A DNA stretch of 64,000 bases from Cupriavidus numazuensis (GCF_905397435.1 NZ_CAJPVI010000004.1:62001-126000), one strand, 5' to 3'. Shown: positions 36,335 through 45,765, counted from the stretch's first letter. A program made the numbers and translations. Notes: generated from the letters alone by a model not told the origin.

Positions 36335-37360
36335 ATGAGCCAGAACCGCATCCTTACCCAACCCGCCGGCGGCGTAAGCCGCCGCCGCGTGCTGCGCGCC
36401 GCCGGTGCCGCGGCCATCGCCGCGCCCGCGCTGATCCTCGGCCGGCAGGCCTGGTCCGCGCCGCGCAAGCTGACCTTCGCGTGGAACCAGAACTCGTTCT
36501 GCCTGACGCCCGTCGTGGTCGCGCAGGAACGCGGGTTCTTCGAGAAGAACGGCCTGCAGGTCGATCTGATCAACTACAGCGGCTCGACTGACCAGCTGCT
36601 CGAATCGATCGCGACCGGCAAGGCCGATGCCGCGATCGGCATGATCCACCGCTGGCTCAAGCCGCTCGAAGCAGGCTTCGACGTCAAGATCATCGGCAGC
36701 TCGCACGGCGGTTGCGTGCGGCTGGTCGGAGCGAAGGCGGCCGGCGTCACCAACCTCCAGCAGCTAAAGGGCAAGACCGTCGGCGTGAGCGACCTGGCCG
36801 CGCCGGGCAAGCACTTCTTCACGATCCTGCTCGCCAAGCATGGCATCGATCCGGACAAGGACATCACGTGGCGCCAGTACCCGGCCGACCTGCTTGGCGT
36901 GGCGGTGGACAAGGGCGAGATCCAGGCGATTGCTGACGGCGATCCCAACCTCTACCTGCTGGAAAAACGCACCAACGGTGCCTACGTCGAACTCGCCACC
37001 AACCTGACCGGCGAATACGCGCGCAAGGTCTGCTGCGTGGTCGGTGCGCGCGGCGAACTGGTGCGCAATGACCGCCCCGCGGCGGCATCGCTCGCGCGTG
37101 CGATCGTGCAGGCCACGGAGTTCGTCAACGAAAACCCGAACGAGGCCGCCAGGATCTTCGCCAAGTACTCGCCCAAGATCAACCCCGATGACCTGCGCAA
37201 ACTCTATGCGACGCTGACCTACACGCACCACCCGACCGGCGTGGACCTGCAGGAAGAGATCGCGTTCTACGCCGACGATTTCCGCCGCATCGGCGTGCTC
37301 AAGAAGTCGACCGATGCCAAACGACTGGCGCAGCATGTCTACGCCAATGTCCTGGGGTAA
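36335..37360 (+). CDS. ABC transporter substrate-binding protein (SsuA/NrtA type), Tat-exported
   Basis: 341 residues. The N-terminus has a twin-arginine signal (GVSRRRVLRAAGAAAIAAPA). The mature protein has the type II binding-protein fold: FAWNQNSFCLTPVVVAQERGFF, ATGKADAAIGMIHRWL, LKGKTVGVSDLAAPGK. Captures an anionic sulfur compound in the periplasm. ATG at 36335 is preceded by GGGGAGCCGAATCC. The next gene starts 5 bp after the stop. Tat export implies folding before transport. Confidence 0.9.
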   Translation: MSQNRILTQPAGGVSRRRVLRAAGAAAIAAPALILGRQAWSAPRKLTFAWNQNSFCLTPVVVAQERGFFEKNGLQVDLINYSGSTDQLLESIATGKADAAIGMIHRWLKPLEAGFDVKIIGSSHGGCVRLVGAKAAGVTNLQQLKGKTVGVSDLAAPGKHFFTILLAKHGIDPDKDITWRQYPADLLGVAVDKGEIQAIADGDPNLYLLEKRTNGAYVELATNLTGEYARKVCCVVGARGELVRNDRPAAASLARAIVQATEFVNENPNEAARIFAKYSPKINPDDLRKLYATLTYTHHPTGVDLQEEIAFYADDFRRIGVLKKSTDAKRLAQHVYANVLG

Positions 37361-37364
37361 CAGC

Positions 37365-38402
37365 ATGAGCACAAGCCAATCCGCACTGGCGCCGGCGCTC
37401 GCGCGCGGTGCTGCCACGCCGGAGTCGCGCACCACATGGCGGCCGTGGCCGACCGGCATCGCTGCCGCCATCGCATGGGCCGCGTTCGGCGCCATCACGT
37501 GGCGCTGGCCGAACAAGGTCGCGGGCTTCTCCGACTGGGCCTACACCGAAGAACTCGGCATCGCCGCGCTGGCCGCCGCCGCGCTGCTGGCACTGATCGC
37601 GCTTGCGGGACCGCGCGCGCCGCTGCCGCGCGGCACGCTCGCGAAGCTGCACGCGGCCGGACCATGGCTGATTGCACTGGCCGTGGTGCTGTCCGGGTGG
37701 GAGATCCTGACTGCCAAGACAGGGACTCTGCCCACGCCATTCTTCGCGCCGCCGCAGGCGCTGATCGAGGTCTATGTCGACGACTGGCCCCGGCTCGGCG
37801 ACAGCGCGCTCAACACGCTCAGGCTGCTCGGTCTCGGTGTGGCTTATGGCGGCGTTGCGGGCTTCCTGATCGGCGTGTCGATCGGCTGGTCGCGCCGTAT
37901 CGGCTACTGGGTGCATCCTGTGCTGCGCGTGCTCGGCCCGTTGCCGTCCACCGCACTGTTGCCGCTGACGTTCTACTTCTTCCCGTCGAGCTACTCGGCA
38001 GCCGTATTCCTGATCGCGCTGGCCACGGCCTTTCCGGTCGCGGTGCTGAGCTGGTCCGGCGTCGCGAGTGTCAGCAAGAGCTACTACGACGTCGCACGAA
38101 CGATGGGCGCATCGGGCTGGTTCCTGGTGCTGCGCGTGGCGATCCCCGCTGCACTCCCGCAAGTGTTCGTGGGCTTGTTCATGGGCCTCGGGGCATCGTT
38201 CTCCGTGCTGGTGACGGCCGAGATGATGGGCGTGAAATCTGGCCTCGGCTGGTATCTCACGTGGGCACAGGGCTGGGCCTCGTACGTCAACATGTATGCC
38301 GCGCTGATCGTAATGGCGCTGCTCTTCTCCGGCGTCATCACGCTGCTGTTCACCGTGCGCGACCGTGCGCTGTCGTGGCAGAAAGGAACCGTCAAATGGT
38401 AG
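37365..38402 (+). CDS. ABC transporter permease (SsuC-like) with extra N-terminal membrane segments
   Basis: 345 residues, start 5 bp after the binding-protein stop. A core permease domain (~150-340) contains the coupling helix segment TMGASGWFLVLRVAIPAALPQVFVGLFMGL. The first ~125 residues add about three membrane helices not found in short SsuC proteins (usually ~260 residues). The 3' end overlaps the ATPase gene by 7 bp. Confidence 0.9.
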   Translation: MSTSQSALAPALARGAATPESRTTWRPWPTGIAAAIAWAAFGAITWRWPNKVAGFSDWAYTEELGIAALAAAALLALIALAGPRAPLPRGTLAKLHAAGPWLIALAVVLSGWEILTAKTGTLPTPFFAPPQALIEVYVDDWPRLGDSALNTLRLLGLGVAYGGVAGFLIGVSIGWSRRIGYWVHPVLRVLGPLPSTALLPLTFYFFPSSYSAAVFLIALATAFPVAVLSWSGVASVSKSYYDVARTMGASGWFLVLRVAIPAALPQVFVGLFMGLGASFSVLVTAEMMGVKSGLGWYLTWAQGWASYVNMYAALIVMALLFSGVITLLFTVRDRALSWQKGTVKW

Positions 38403-39205
38403 CCGTTGCTGAACGCCCCGTTTCCGCGCCCGACCATGCCGCGACGGGCACCGGCGCGCGCATCGATATCCGCAACGTCAGCCACTGGTTCGGCAGCGGC
38501 GAAAGCCGCCTTCAGGTACTCGACAGCGTGGACCTTGCGGTCGAGCCCGGCGAATTCGTCGCGCTGCTGGGCCCAAGCGGCTGCGGCAAGTCCACGCTGC
38601 TACGCCTCGTCGCGGGCCTTGACACGCCCGTCAGCGGCGAGCTGCTGCAGGACGGCGTGCCCATCACCGACCCCGATCCGTCGCGCATCGTCGTGTTCCA
38701 GGACCCGACGCTGTACCCGTGGCGCCGCGTGTGGGACAACGTCGCGCTCGGGCTGCAGGCACGCGGCATTCTCAAACAGGAACGCCATCGCGTCGATGCC
38801 GCGCTCAAGCGCGTTGGCCTCGAATCGTTCGACCGCGCGTTTCCGCACCAGCTCTCGGGTGGCATGGCACAGCGCGTGGCGCTGGCGCGCGCGCTCGTCA
38901 ATGATCCGCGCCTGCTCGTGCTCGACGAACCGCTCGGCAAGCTTGACTCGCTGACGCGGCTCGCCATGCAGAGCGATCTCGTCGAACTGTGGCAACGCTC
39001 CGGCTTCTCGGCACTGCTCGTCACGCATGACGTGGAAGAAGCGCTGTTCCTGGCACAACGCGTGATCATCTTCAGCGACCGCCCGGCGAAGATCCGCGCC
39101 GAGCTGACCGTCGACCTGCCCTACCCGCGCCATCGCGGCGACCCGCGCCTGACGGCACTGCGGCACGAAGCGCTTCGGCATCTGGGACTGGACGCAAGCT
39201 GGTAA
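38396..39205 (+). CDS. ABC transporter ATP-binding protein (SsuB-like)
   Basis: 269 residues, starting MVAVAERPVSAPDHAATG. Walker A GPSGCGKST, Q-loop VFQDPTLYPWRRV, signature LSGGMAQRVALARAL, Walker B LLVLDEPLGKLD, and switch His in LLVTHDVEEAL. It energises the sulfonate-type importer together with the preceding permease. Starts within the permease end (7-bp overlap), so translation is coupled. Confidence 0.93.
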   Translation: MVAVAERPVSAPDHAATGTGARIDIRNVSHWFGSGESRLQVLDSVDLAVEPGEFVALLGPSGCGKSTLLRLVAGLDTPVSGELLQDGVPITDPDPSRIVVFQDPTLYPWRRVWDNVALGLQARGILKQERHRVDAALKRVGLESFDRAFPHQLSGGMAQRVALARALVNDPRLLVLDEPLGKLDSLTRLAMQSDLVELWQRSGFSALLVTHDVEEALFLAQRVIIFSDRPAKIRAELTVDLPYPRHRGDPRLTALRHEALRHLGLDASW

Positions 39206-39236
39206 TGATGTCGCAGTTTGAAGGGCGGGCGCGCCC

Positions 39237-40421
39237 ATGAACGGCCTGCCCGCGCAGGCGTGGCTCAATACCCTGCTTGTCCTGCTACAGGATGCCCAGC
39301 TCGCACTGCTGCAGCTCTGGCACGCGCTGGGTCTGACCGGCGACAGCCACGGCCAGCCCGCCTGGCCGTGGGCGCGGCGCATCGCCGGGGAAACGCTGCT
39401 GATCGATCTCGGCCTGGCGCGCCAGCTTGCCTGGTCGCTTGGTGTGTTGGCCGTGACCCTGGTGCTGGTAGTCCTTGCGGTGGCATGGCGCCGACATCGT
39501 GGCGTACTGCTGGCCGTGGCCGCACTCGCATTGATCCTCGCCCCGTGGCCATCGCCTTCGCTTTTGCTCAGCGCCGCAGCGCCGACCAGCTTCCACACGA
39601 GTCCGACCGGATTCTCGGTCAATGCGATTGCGCGTGGTGCCGAGGTCTACGCGCATCACTGCGCCGCCTGCCACGGCGAGGATGGGCGCGGTGAAGGGCC
39701 GCTGGCGGCATCACTCTCGCGGTGGCCGCCGACGCTGGTGAGCCCCTTGCTCGCCCGCCGGGCGGATGGCGATTTGTTCTGGCATGTCGTGGATGGCATG
39801 CGGGATGCTCGGGGGCAGGCAACCATGCCAGCGTTTGGTGGCGCAATCAGCGATGCCGATACCTGGGCGGTGCTCGACTACATGAAGGCACTGGCAGCTG
39901 GCACTGGGGCGGTTGCCAACGGCAGTTGGCCGACGCCGCTGTTGTTGCCGGATACGCCAGTACGGTGTGGAGACGACGCGCCGCTTACGCTGGCACAGTG
40001 GCGTGGTGGTCAGCGTGTACGCGTAGTTGCCTTTGATGGCGATCCGCAATCGCTGCCGGGGCTGGATCCCCGGTTCCAGACGTTGCTGCTTACGCGTGAC
40101 GGCACCGTGCCACGAGACATTCCTCAGCTTCGCGCCGACTGCGTGGCCGCGTCCTCGCAAGCGTGGGGCGCATTTGCGCGGATCGCCGGGGTGTCGATCG
40201 ACAAGCTGGGCGGAACGGAGCTATTGGCGGATCGCGATGGCTGGCTGCGAGCGCGCGGGGCGCCCGGGGAACGGGGATGGTCAGAGGCGGATATGGTCTG
40301 TAAATCAGGGACGCCTGCGCGGGAGAGCCGTGGGCTGGCGGGCCTGGATGGGCTGACGGCGTTGTTGTTGAAGATGGATGCGGAGCGGGTCAGGTTTGTT
40401 AAGGGGGGATTTGTGCATTAG
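39237..40421 (+). CDS. membrane-anchored c-type cytochrome
   Basis: 394 residues. Two hydrophobic helices (~62-84, ~88-110) precede a cytochrome c domain with haem motif CAACH (142-146) and a distal Met in QATMPAFGG. The C-terminal ~170 residues are a second periplasmic domain with cysteines (VRCGDDA, RADCVA, MVCKSG) that I do not recognise. It begins 31 bp after the ATPase gene on the same strand, so an electron-transfer role in oxidising the imported sulfur compound or sulfite is possible. The stop is 9 bp from repeat copy B. Confidence 0.85.
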   Translation: MNGLPAQAWLNTLLVLLQDAQLALLQLWHALGLTGDSHGQPAWPWARRIAGETLLIDLGLARQLAWSLGVLAVTLVLVVLAVAWRRHRGVLLAVAALALILAPWPSPSLLLSAAAPTSFHTSPTGFSVNAIARGAEVYAHHCAACHGEDGRGEGPLAASLSRWPPTLVSPLLARRADGDLFWHVVDGMRDARGQATMPAFGGAISDADTWAVLDYMKALAAGTGAVANGSWPTPLLLPDTPVRCGDDAPLTLAQWRGGQRVRVVAFDGDPQSLPGLDPRFQTLLLTRDGTVPRDIPQLRADCVAASSQAWGAFARIAGVSIDKLGGTELLADRDGWLRARGAPGERGWSEADMVCKSGTPARESRGLAGLDGLTALLLKMDAERVRFVKGGFVH

Positions 40422-40430
40422 GGGTTCTTG

Positions 40431-41200
40431 TTCTTGGCCGGCGGTGGTGTTTCAACGGCGTAGCCGGCGGGGGCTTGTCGTTCGGGCTTGGTTATCGCTC
40501 TTGGCATGCGCTGCTGTTTCGCCGGCGTAGCCGGCGACCTCCTTTTGTCCGAGCGACAAAAGGAGGCAAAAGCGCGTTTACGTGGTCAATCGAGAGCCCA
40601 ATGCCATTGTTGCATCAGAGGACCGCTGGACTGCCTGCCGCGTAGATGATTAGGATGGGACAGCGCGTACGAGCGAACCCGGATTACGGAGTGGTCCCTT
40701 CTAATCAGGACATCACGGGGACGCCTACGGCTGCGCTACGCGCGGCTGGGAGTAAGACTGCGAAGGTCTGACCCGAACGGCGCCTCGGTGACGAAGCCTT
40801 GGGCGCATTGCATGCGCGTAGAGGCAGGACATCGGGAACTGGAACTGAAATCGGGACTCGGGCGCCAGCCACGTTGATGAATTCGCCTCCCGACGACGCC
40901 GTGCGCGCAGCGCAGCCGAAGGCGTCCTACCACTGATCCAATTGAAACGCTGTACCCGAGTCCGTCTTGGGGATCGTCCAAACGCCGTGCCGCGTAAGGC
41001 ACAGGTTCTGACTCACATAGCGTAGCAGGGTCGAACCACTGACCACCGTAGCAGGCGTCCAAAGCCGTTTGAACCCCTGCCGCCGTGGAATTGATGGCCA
41101 GCGGCAACGACGCGCTTTTTGGTTACTTTTTGTCGCTCGGACAAAAAGTGACTCGCCGGCTACGCCGGCGAAACCGCGGCGCCAGCCAAGAGCGACAACC
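40431..41200 (-). repeat. four-copy convergent-junction element, copy B (inverted, one half diverged)
   Basis: Opposite orientation to A, C and D. The half from ~40,880 to 41,200 closely matches the left half of the other copies, including the segment around the conserved CAAGACGGACTCGGGTACAG (complement). The other half (~40,580-40,880) is unlike the other copies except for its terminal unit. End stem-loops: CCTCCTTTTGTC / GACAAAAGGAGG at 40538-40566 and GTTACTTTTTGTC / GACAAAAAGTGAC at 41122-41152. Its right end overlaps the last codons of the AraC gene. Confidence 0.88.
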
Positions 41201-42227
41201 CAAGCCTAGTCCCAGCCCCCCTCCTCCACTCCCCCGCACTACACCCAAACATCATCCGAAACCAGTGACTAAAACAGCTTTGCGCAGAAAATCCAAGCAA
41301 TGCCGAGACCTCGCCCACCGGCAGGTCACTTTCCTGCAGATGGCGTATCACCAACTCCGCCCGCACTTCATTGAGCAACTCTGAGAACGTCACCCCTTCC
41401 GCATTGAGATACCGGTATAGCGTGCGACGATCGACGCGCAGATGGTGCGCCAGCAGCTGCGCAGTACATCGCCCACCCGGCAGCAGCGCCAGAATCAACT
41501 CCCGGCACGATTCGCGAATCCCTTCACCACGCTGTCGCAGCGCTGTCTCCAGATAGTCGCGAGCAAAGCGCGCCGCGCCGGGGTTCTCCGTGGTTCGTGC
41601 CACCTGCAAGTCCACAGCCGCACAGACCAACCCATTGAACGACTGGTTGAACATCGGCTTGCAACCGAAGAAGGCACGATGCGCCGATACATCGAGCGGG
41701 GCACGATGCGTGAAACACACCTCGACAGGCCGCCACCGCGGCCCGATCAGCTCGCGCAGGATGCGAAACTTGACGCCCACGGCGAGTTCCATCGCCTGCC
41801 GCGTGGCAAGCCCCGGGCTCGGCAGGAGTTCCTCGCGGACGATCACGGTGTTGCCGCTGTCCTCGATACGCGTGATCAGCGACGCGCTGAGCAGCTTGAG
41901 GTAGCGGCACAGCGTTTCGAGCGCCTGCCGCGGCGTCGGCTCTTCCTTCAGCACCAGACTGATCGGCCCGAGGTTCGAGAACGTGCGCCGGCCCGCGAGC
42001 CGCAGTGCGAAGTCTTCCACGCCGGTGGCGCCCGCCGTGACTTCGAGCAGTTCGCGAACGGCATGGCTCGGAATCAGCCGTTCCGGGTCTTCCAGCAGCC
42101 GCGCCGACAATCCGACTCCGCGCAGGAACGCGTAGGCGTCCAGCCCGAGCGACTCCACCAGTTCGATGTAGCCGTTCAGGCTCGCGCTGCGGATCAGCTT
42201 GCCGACGCTGGGCGTCTGCACGATCAC
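41160..42227 (-). CDS. AraC-family regulator (Arabinose_bd-type N-terminus)
   Basis: 355 residues from a GTG at 42227 that overlaps the Bug-protein stop (GTGA). N-terminal arabinose-binding-type domain (~15-210, LIPSHAVRELLEVT, SNLGPISLVLKEEPT), then two HTHs of the AraC domain (~255-335, LAHHLRVDRRTLYRYLNAEGVTFSELL and FSAQSCFSHWFRMMFG). The last ~13 codons and the TAG stop lie within repeat copy B, so the native C-terminus may have been replaced. Probably regulates the Bug gene and the divergent beta-keto acid cleavage enzyme. Confidence 0.85.
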   Translation of the reverse strand: MIVQTPSVGKLIRSASLNGYIELVESLGLDAYAFLRGVGLSARLLEDPERLIPSHAVRELLEVTAGATGVEDFALRLAGRRTFSNLGPISLVLKEEPTPRQALETLCRYLKLLSASLITRIEDSGNTVIVREELLPSPGLATRQAMELAVGVKFRILRELIGPRWRPVEVCFTHRAPLDVSAHRAFFGCKPMFNQSFNGLVCAAVDLQVARTTENPGAARFARDYLETALRQRGEGIRESCRELILALLPGGRCTAQLLAHHLRVDRRTLYRYLNAEGVTFSELLNEVRAELVIRHLQESDLPVGEVSALLGFSAQSCFSHWFRMMFGCSAGEWRRGAGTRLGLSLLAGAAVSPA

Positions 42228-43216
42228 TCCGGCTTGAAGTCGATCGAGCGCAGCAGCTTGCCCTGGCGTTCGTAGGATTCGCGCACGTCCTTGACCAGCT
42301 CCTCGGTGGTGGCCGCCGAACCGACCTCCATGCCAAGGTCCTCAATCTTCTTCCTGACATCCGGCGATTGCATCGCCTTGAGCAGCGCCTCGCGCACCTT
42401 CGTGACGATCGCAGACGGTACGCCCGGCGCGGACCACAGGCCCATCCAGCTCACTTCCTTGAGATCGGGGTATCCCAGCTCGGTGAACGTCGGGACATCG
42501 GGCAGCGCGGCGATGCGCTTCGGGTAGGCAATGGCGAACGCCTTCAGCTGGCCTGATTTGATGAACGGCAGCGACGTGGCCGGGCCGTCGAACATCAGCG
42601 GCACATGGCCGCCCATGACGTCCTGCAATGCGGGCGGCGATCCCTTGTAGCTCACCGCGCCTGTGGTCAGTCCCGCCAGTCGGTTGAACTGCACGCCAAT
42701 GGTCTGCCCGCGCAAGCCAGCGCCGTAGTTCGCGTAGTCGATCTTGCCCGGGTTCGCCTTGATATAGGCGATCAGTTCAGCGAGGTTCTTCGCCGGCAGG
42801 CCCGGCTTGCCGACCAGCACAAGGCCCTGGCGGGTCAGCTGCGCGATCGGGATCAGATCCTTGAAGGGATCGAACGACACCTTCATGACGTGCGGCACTT
42901 CCGCGGCAATGCCCTTCTGGATCAGCAGGAAGGTGTACCCGTCGCGCGGCGCGGACAGCAGGCCGTGTACGCCGATGGTTCCCGCTGCGCCGGCCTTGTA
43001 GTCGACGATCACAGGCTGTCCGAGCGGACGCTGCAGTTCATGCGCGAAGAGGCGCGCCACAATGTCGGCGGTCCCGCCGGGGGGCGCCCCGACGAGGATC
43101 CGCACGGGCTTGGTTGGCCAGTCCGCGGCCTTGGCCGGCTGTGCGGCCGGCAGCAGCGAAACGGTGGCAGTCATCAACGCCAGCGTATGGCGCGCAATCC
43201 TGGTGAACGGCTTCAT
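42224..43216 (-). CDS. tripartite tricarboxylate transporter binding protein (Bug family)
   Basis: 330 residues from ATG at 43216, AAGGAATTGCC upstream. Signal peptide MKPFTRIARHTLALMTATVS with cleavage near AKAADWP. Typical Bug sequence: DWPTKPVRILVGAPPGGTADIVARLFAHELQRPLGQPVIVDYKAGAAGTIG. Binds a carboxylate in the periplasm. No TctA/TctB membrane subunits are nearby, so it is an orphan binding protein, common in Burkholderiales. Operon with the AraC regulator, which could make it part of a sensing system. Confidence 0.9.
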   Translation of the reverse strand: MKPFTRIARHTLALMTATVSLLPAAQPAKAADWPTKPVRILVGAPPGGTADIVARLFAHELQRPLGQPVIVDYKAGAAGTIGVHGLLSAPRDGYTFLLIQKGIAAEVPHVMKVSFDPFKDLIPIAQLTRQGLVLVGKPGLPAKNLAELIAYIKANPGKIDYANYGAGLRGQTIGVQFNRLAGLTTGAVSYKGSPPALQDVMGGHVPLMFDGPATSLPFIKSGQLKAFAIAYPKRIAALPDVPTFTELGYPDLKEVSWMGLWSAPGVPSAIVTKVREALLKAMQSPDVRKKIEDLGMEVGSAATTEELVKDVRESYERQGKLLRSIDFKPE

Positions 43217-43557
43217 GGCAATTCCTTGGGGGTCTCTTGTTCCTGCGCCCGGCATCTCCGATGCCGTGGCGTGGCGCTGAAATGGCCTTGCAGCGCATTC
43301 TGCGGGGCCGATTCCGCCCGCGCTTGGCATCGCGCGACAGATTTGTGCCGATGGTGACAAGTCTGTCCGGCTGGCATGCCCGGCCTGCGCCGCCCCAAAA
43401 AAGCAAACGATTGTCCCGGATAAGCAAGTCCGGGCGGGTCGATGAATCCGATACTCGACGCACCGGATCGAAGCCGGGAACAGGAGACACACGCTGCACG
43501 CCATGCGAGGCGGCAACTCCTGGCAACGACAGCAGCCCTTCCCCCCTGGAGACCACC
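43217..43557. promoter_or_regulatory. divergent control region with two dyads
   Basis: This 341-bp gap between the Bug/AraC operon and the beta-keto acid cleavage gene contains a dyad GACAGATTTGT (43336-43346) / ACAAGTCTGTC (43357-43367), 10 of 11 positions paired across a 10-bp spacer, and a second one CCCGGA (43415-43420) / TCCGGG (43429-43434). Either could be a binding site for a regulator of these genes. No gene is seen. Confidence 0.4.
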
Positions 43558-44616
43558 ATGAACTTTCTCGACGGCCATCTTTTCCCGGAAAACCAGCAAC
43601 CGCTGATCATCACCGCCGCACCGTATGCGCCGGGCTGGCTGCCTTCCGATTTCCCCGAGGACATCCCGGTCACGATGGAAGCGCAGATCCAGAAGGCAGT
43701 CGATTGCTACAACGCGGGCGCCACCGTGCTGCACCTGCATGTACGCGAACTCGATGGCAAGGGCAGCAAGCGCCTGTCCAAGTTCAACGAGCTGGTCGCC
43801 GGCGTGCGCAAGGCGGTGCCGGAAATGATCATCCAGGTGGGCGGCTCGATCTCGTTCGCACCGGAGAACGAGGGCCAGGCCGCCAAATGGCTGTCCGACG
43901 ACACCCGGCACATGCTGGCCGACCTGGAGCCCACGCCGGATCAGGTGACGGTCACGGTCAACACCTCGCAGATGAACGTCACCGACCATGCCGAGGATGC
44001 CGACTTCGAGGGCACCTCGCGCGAGAACCCGGCCATCTTCCACGCCTACAAGGAAATGACAGTGCCCGCGCAGCCTGGCTGGGTCGAGGAACACGTCCGC
44101 CGCCTGACGGCCAAGGGCATCCAGAGCGCGTTCCAGTGCTACAACACGAACAGCTTCGAGTCGGTGGAACGCCTGATGCGGCGCGGCTTCTACAAGGGCC
44201 CGCTGGTGATGAACTGGGTCGCCATCGGCGGCGGCATGGACACACCCAACGTCTACAGCCTCGGCAATTTCATGCGCGGCGTGCCCGACGGCGCGGTGGT
44301 GACCGTGGAGAGCAATGTGCGCAACGTGCTGCCGGTCAACATGATGGGCATTGCCATGGGCTTGCATGTGCGTTGCGGGACCGAGGACGTGCTGTGGAAC
44401 CAGAAGCGCACAGCGAAGATGAGCACCGTGAAGCAGATCGAGCAACTCGTGCGCATCTCGCACGAGTTCGGCCGCGAGATCGCTACGGCCAAAGAGGCGC
44501 GCGAGATCAGCAGGATCGGCGTGTTCTACGACACCGTGGAAGAGTCGCTGCAGGCCAATGGCTTTGCGCCGAACCGCAACGGGGGCACACAGGGCTATCT
44601 GCGCAAGACGCGCTAA
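43558..44616 (+). CDS. beta-keto acid cleavage enzyme (BKACE), long form
   Basis: 352 residues from ATG at 43558, preceded by GGAGACCACC. TIM barrel with the zinc HxH in GATVLHLHVRELDGKG, Asn/Gln-rich active-site strands (MIIQVGGSISF, SAFQCYNTNSF, LVMNWVAIGGGMDT), and GLHVRCGTEDVLW. It condenses a beta-keto acid with acetyl-CoA to acetoacetate and another acyl-CoA. About 70 residues longer than the homologue at 14920 and clearly a different subfamily. Flanked by two AraC genes; substrate unknown. Confidence 0.88.
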   Translation: MNFLDGHLFPENQQPLIITAAPYAPGWLPSDFPEDIPVTMEAQIQKAVDCYNAGATVLHLHVRELDGKGSKRLSKFNELVAGVRKAVPEMIIQVGGSISFAPENEGQAAKWLSDDTRHMLADLEPTPDQVTVTVNTSQMNVTDHAEDADFEGTSRENPAIFHAYKEMTVPAQPGWVEEHVRRLTAKGIQSAFQCYNTNSFESVERLMRRGFYKGPLVMNWVAIGGGMDTPNVYSLGNFMRGVPDGAVVTVESNVRNVLPVNMMGIAMGLHVRCGTEDVLWNQKRTAKMSTVKQIEQLVRISHEFGREIATAKEAREISRIGVFYDTVEESLQANGFAPNRNGGTQGYLRKTR

Positions 44617-44763
44617 GCCCGTCCAGTGTGATGGCTAGGTGTTTACGATAGCTCCGGAGTGCTGAAGGTTGACACGCCCCGGGTGCCTGAATACCTTGAG
44701 TGACGGCACCGCGGCGTCGCAACGGCGCGCCGCAAGCCACGGAATCGTCCCCTGAGCCATCAC

Positions 44764-45765
44764 ATGAGCACCCTGATTCGCAGCGCCCTACTGGTCAAGT
44801 TCTCCGAGATCGCACGCACGCTCAGCGTCGACCCGGAGCGCATGATCCGTCATGTCGGGGCGGACCGCTCCTGCATCGTTTCGCCGGACCTCCATGTTCC
44901 GGAACCCTGGCTGGCGAATGTACTCGATGCCTCCGAGCAGGCGTCCAGCGGCGCGGCGGTCGGATTGCTGATGGCCGAGTCGTGGCGCCTGTCCGATTTC
45001 GGCCCGATCAGCCTGCTGCTGCAGCACCAGCCGACTTTGCGCCACGCACTTGGCCAGCTCGAGACGTACCGCCACCTGCTGAGCGAGTCCGTGCTCGTCC
45101 ATGTCGAGGAAGCCGATGCTGTCGCCATCGTCCGGCTGCAGTTGATCACCGACCGCCCGACTCCCGGGCGCCAGCCGGTCGAGCTGTCGATCGGCGCGAT
45201 GCTGTGCCTGATGAAATCGATGCTCGGCGGAAAGTGGAAGCCGCGCAGCGTGCATTTCTCGCATGGCGCGCCCGCGAACCTGCACGTGCATCGCCGGCTG
45301 TTCGGCACGAACGTCGAGTTCGGCAGCGACTTCGATGGCATCGTGCTGGATCGGCACGATCTCGATCGTCCCAATCCGCTTGGCGATGTAAATCTCGCGC
45401 GCTACGCCAGGGAGTTCCTCGACCAGCACCCGCGCGGCCGCAAGATTTCCACGGCATCCAATGTCCGCCGTTCGGTGCATATGCTGCTGCCGCGCGGACA
45501 AGGCAGCATCGAGCAGGTCGGCCAGCAGCTCGGCATGAGCGCGCGGACCCTGCAACGCCGACTCGGACAGGAAGGGCAAGAGTTCTCTTCGCTCGTCAAC
45601 GAAGTCCGGCGCGGGCTGGCCAGCCGCTATCTCGCGGATAGCCGCTACCCCGTCTCCCAGGTGGCGATGCTGGTTGGCTTCGCGGAAGTCAGCACCTTCT
45701 CGCGCTGGTTCAGTTCCCAGTTCGGCATGCCGCCGACGCGCTGGCGTGCCGGCACGGATCACTGA
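44764..45765 (+). CDS. AraC-family regulator
   Basis: 333 residues. N-terminal arabinose-binding-type domain (~15-205, SDFGPISLLLQHQPTLRHALGQL) and C-terminal AraC HTH pair (~245-330, VGQQLGMSARTLQRRLGQEGQEFSSLVNEVRRGLA, PVSQVAMLVGFAEVSTFSRWFSSQFG). Same architecture as the AraC protein at 41160 but divergent in sequence. It lies between the beta-keto acid cleavage gene and the oxidoreductase/dioxygenase pair on the same strand and probably regulates one or both. Confidence 0.87.
   Translation: MSTLIRSALLVKFSEIARTLSVDPERMIRHVGADRSCIVSPDLHVPEPWLANVLDASEQASSGAAVGLLMAESWRLSDFGPISLLLQHQPTLRHALGQLETYRHLLSESVLVHVEEADAVAIVRLQLITDRPTPGRQPVELSIGAMLCLMKSMLGGKWKPRSVHFSHGAPANLHVHRRLFGTNVEFGSDFDGIVLDRHDLDRPNPLGDVNLARYAREFLDQHPRGRKISTASNVRRSVHMLLPRGQGSIEQVGQQLGMSARTLQRRLGQEGQEFSSLVNEVRRGLASRYLADSRYPVSQVAMLVGFAEVSTFSRWFSSQFGMPPTRWRAGTDH

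Noticed and set aside
43560..44651. Other frames over the second beta-keto acid cleavage gene
   Set aside because: They show no domain and conflict with the clearly recognisable 352-residue enzyme.
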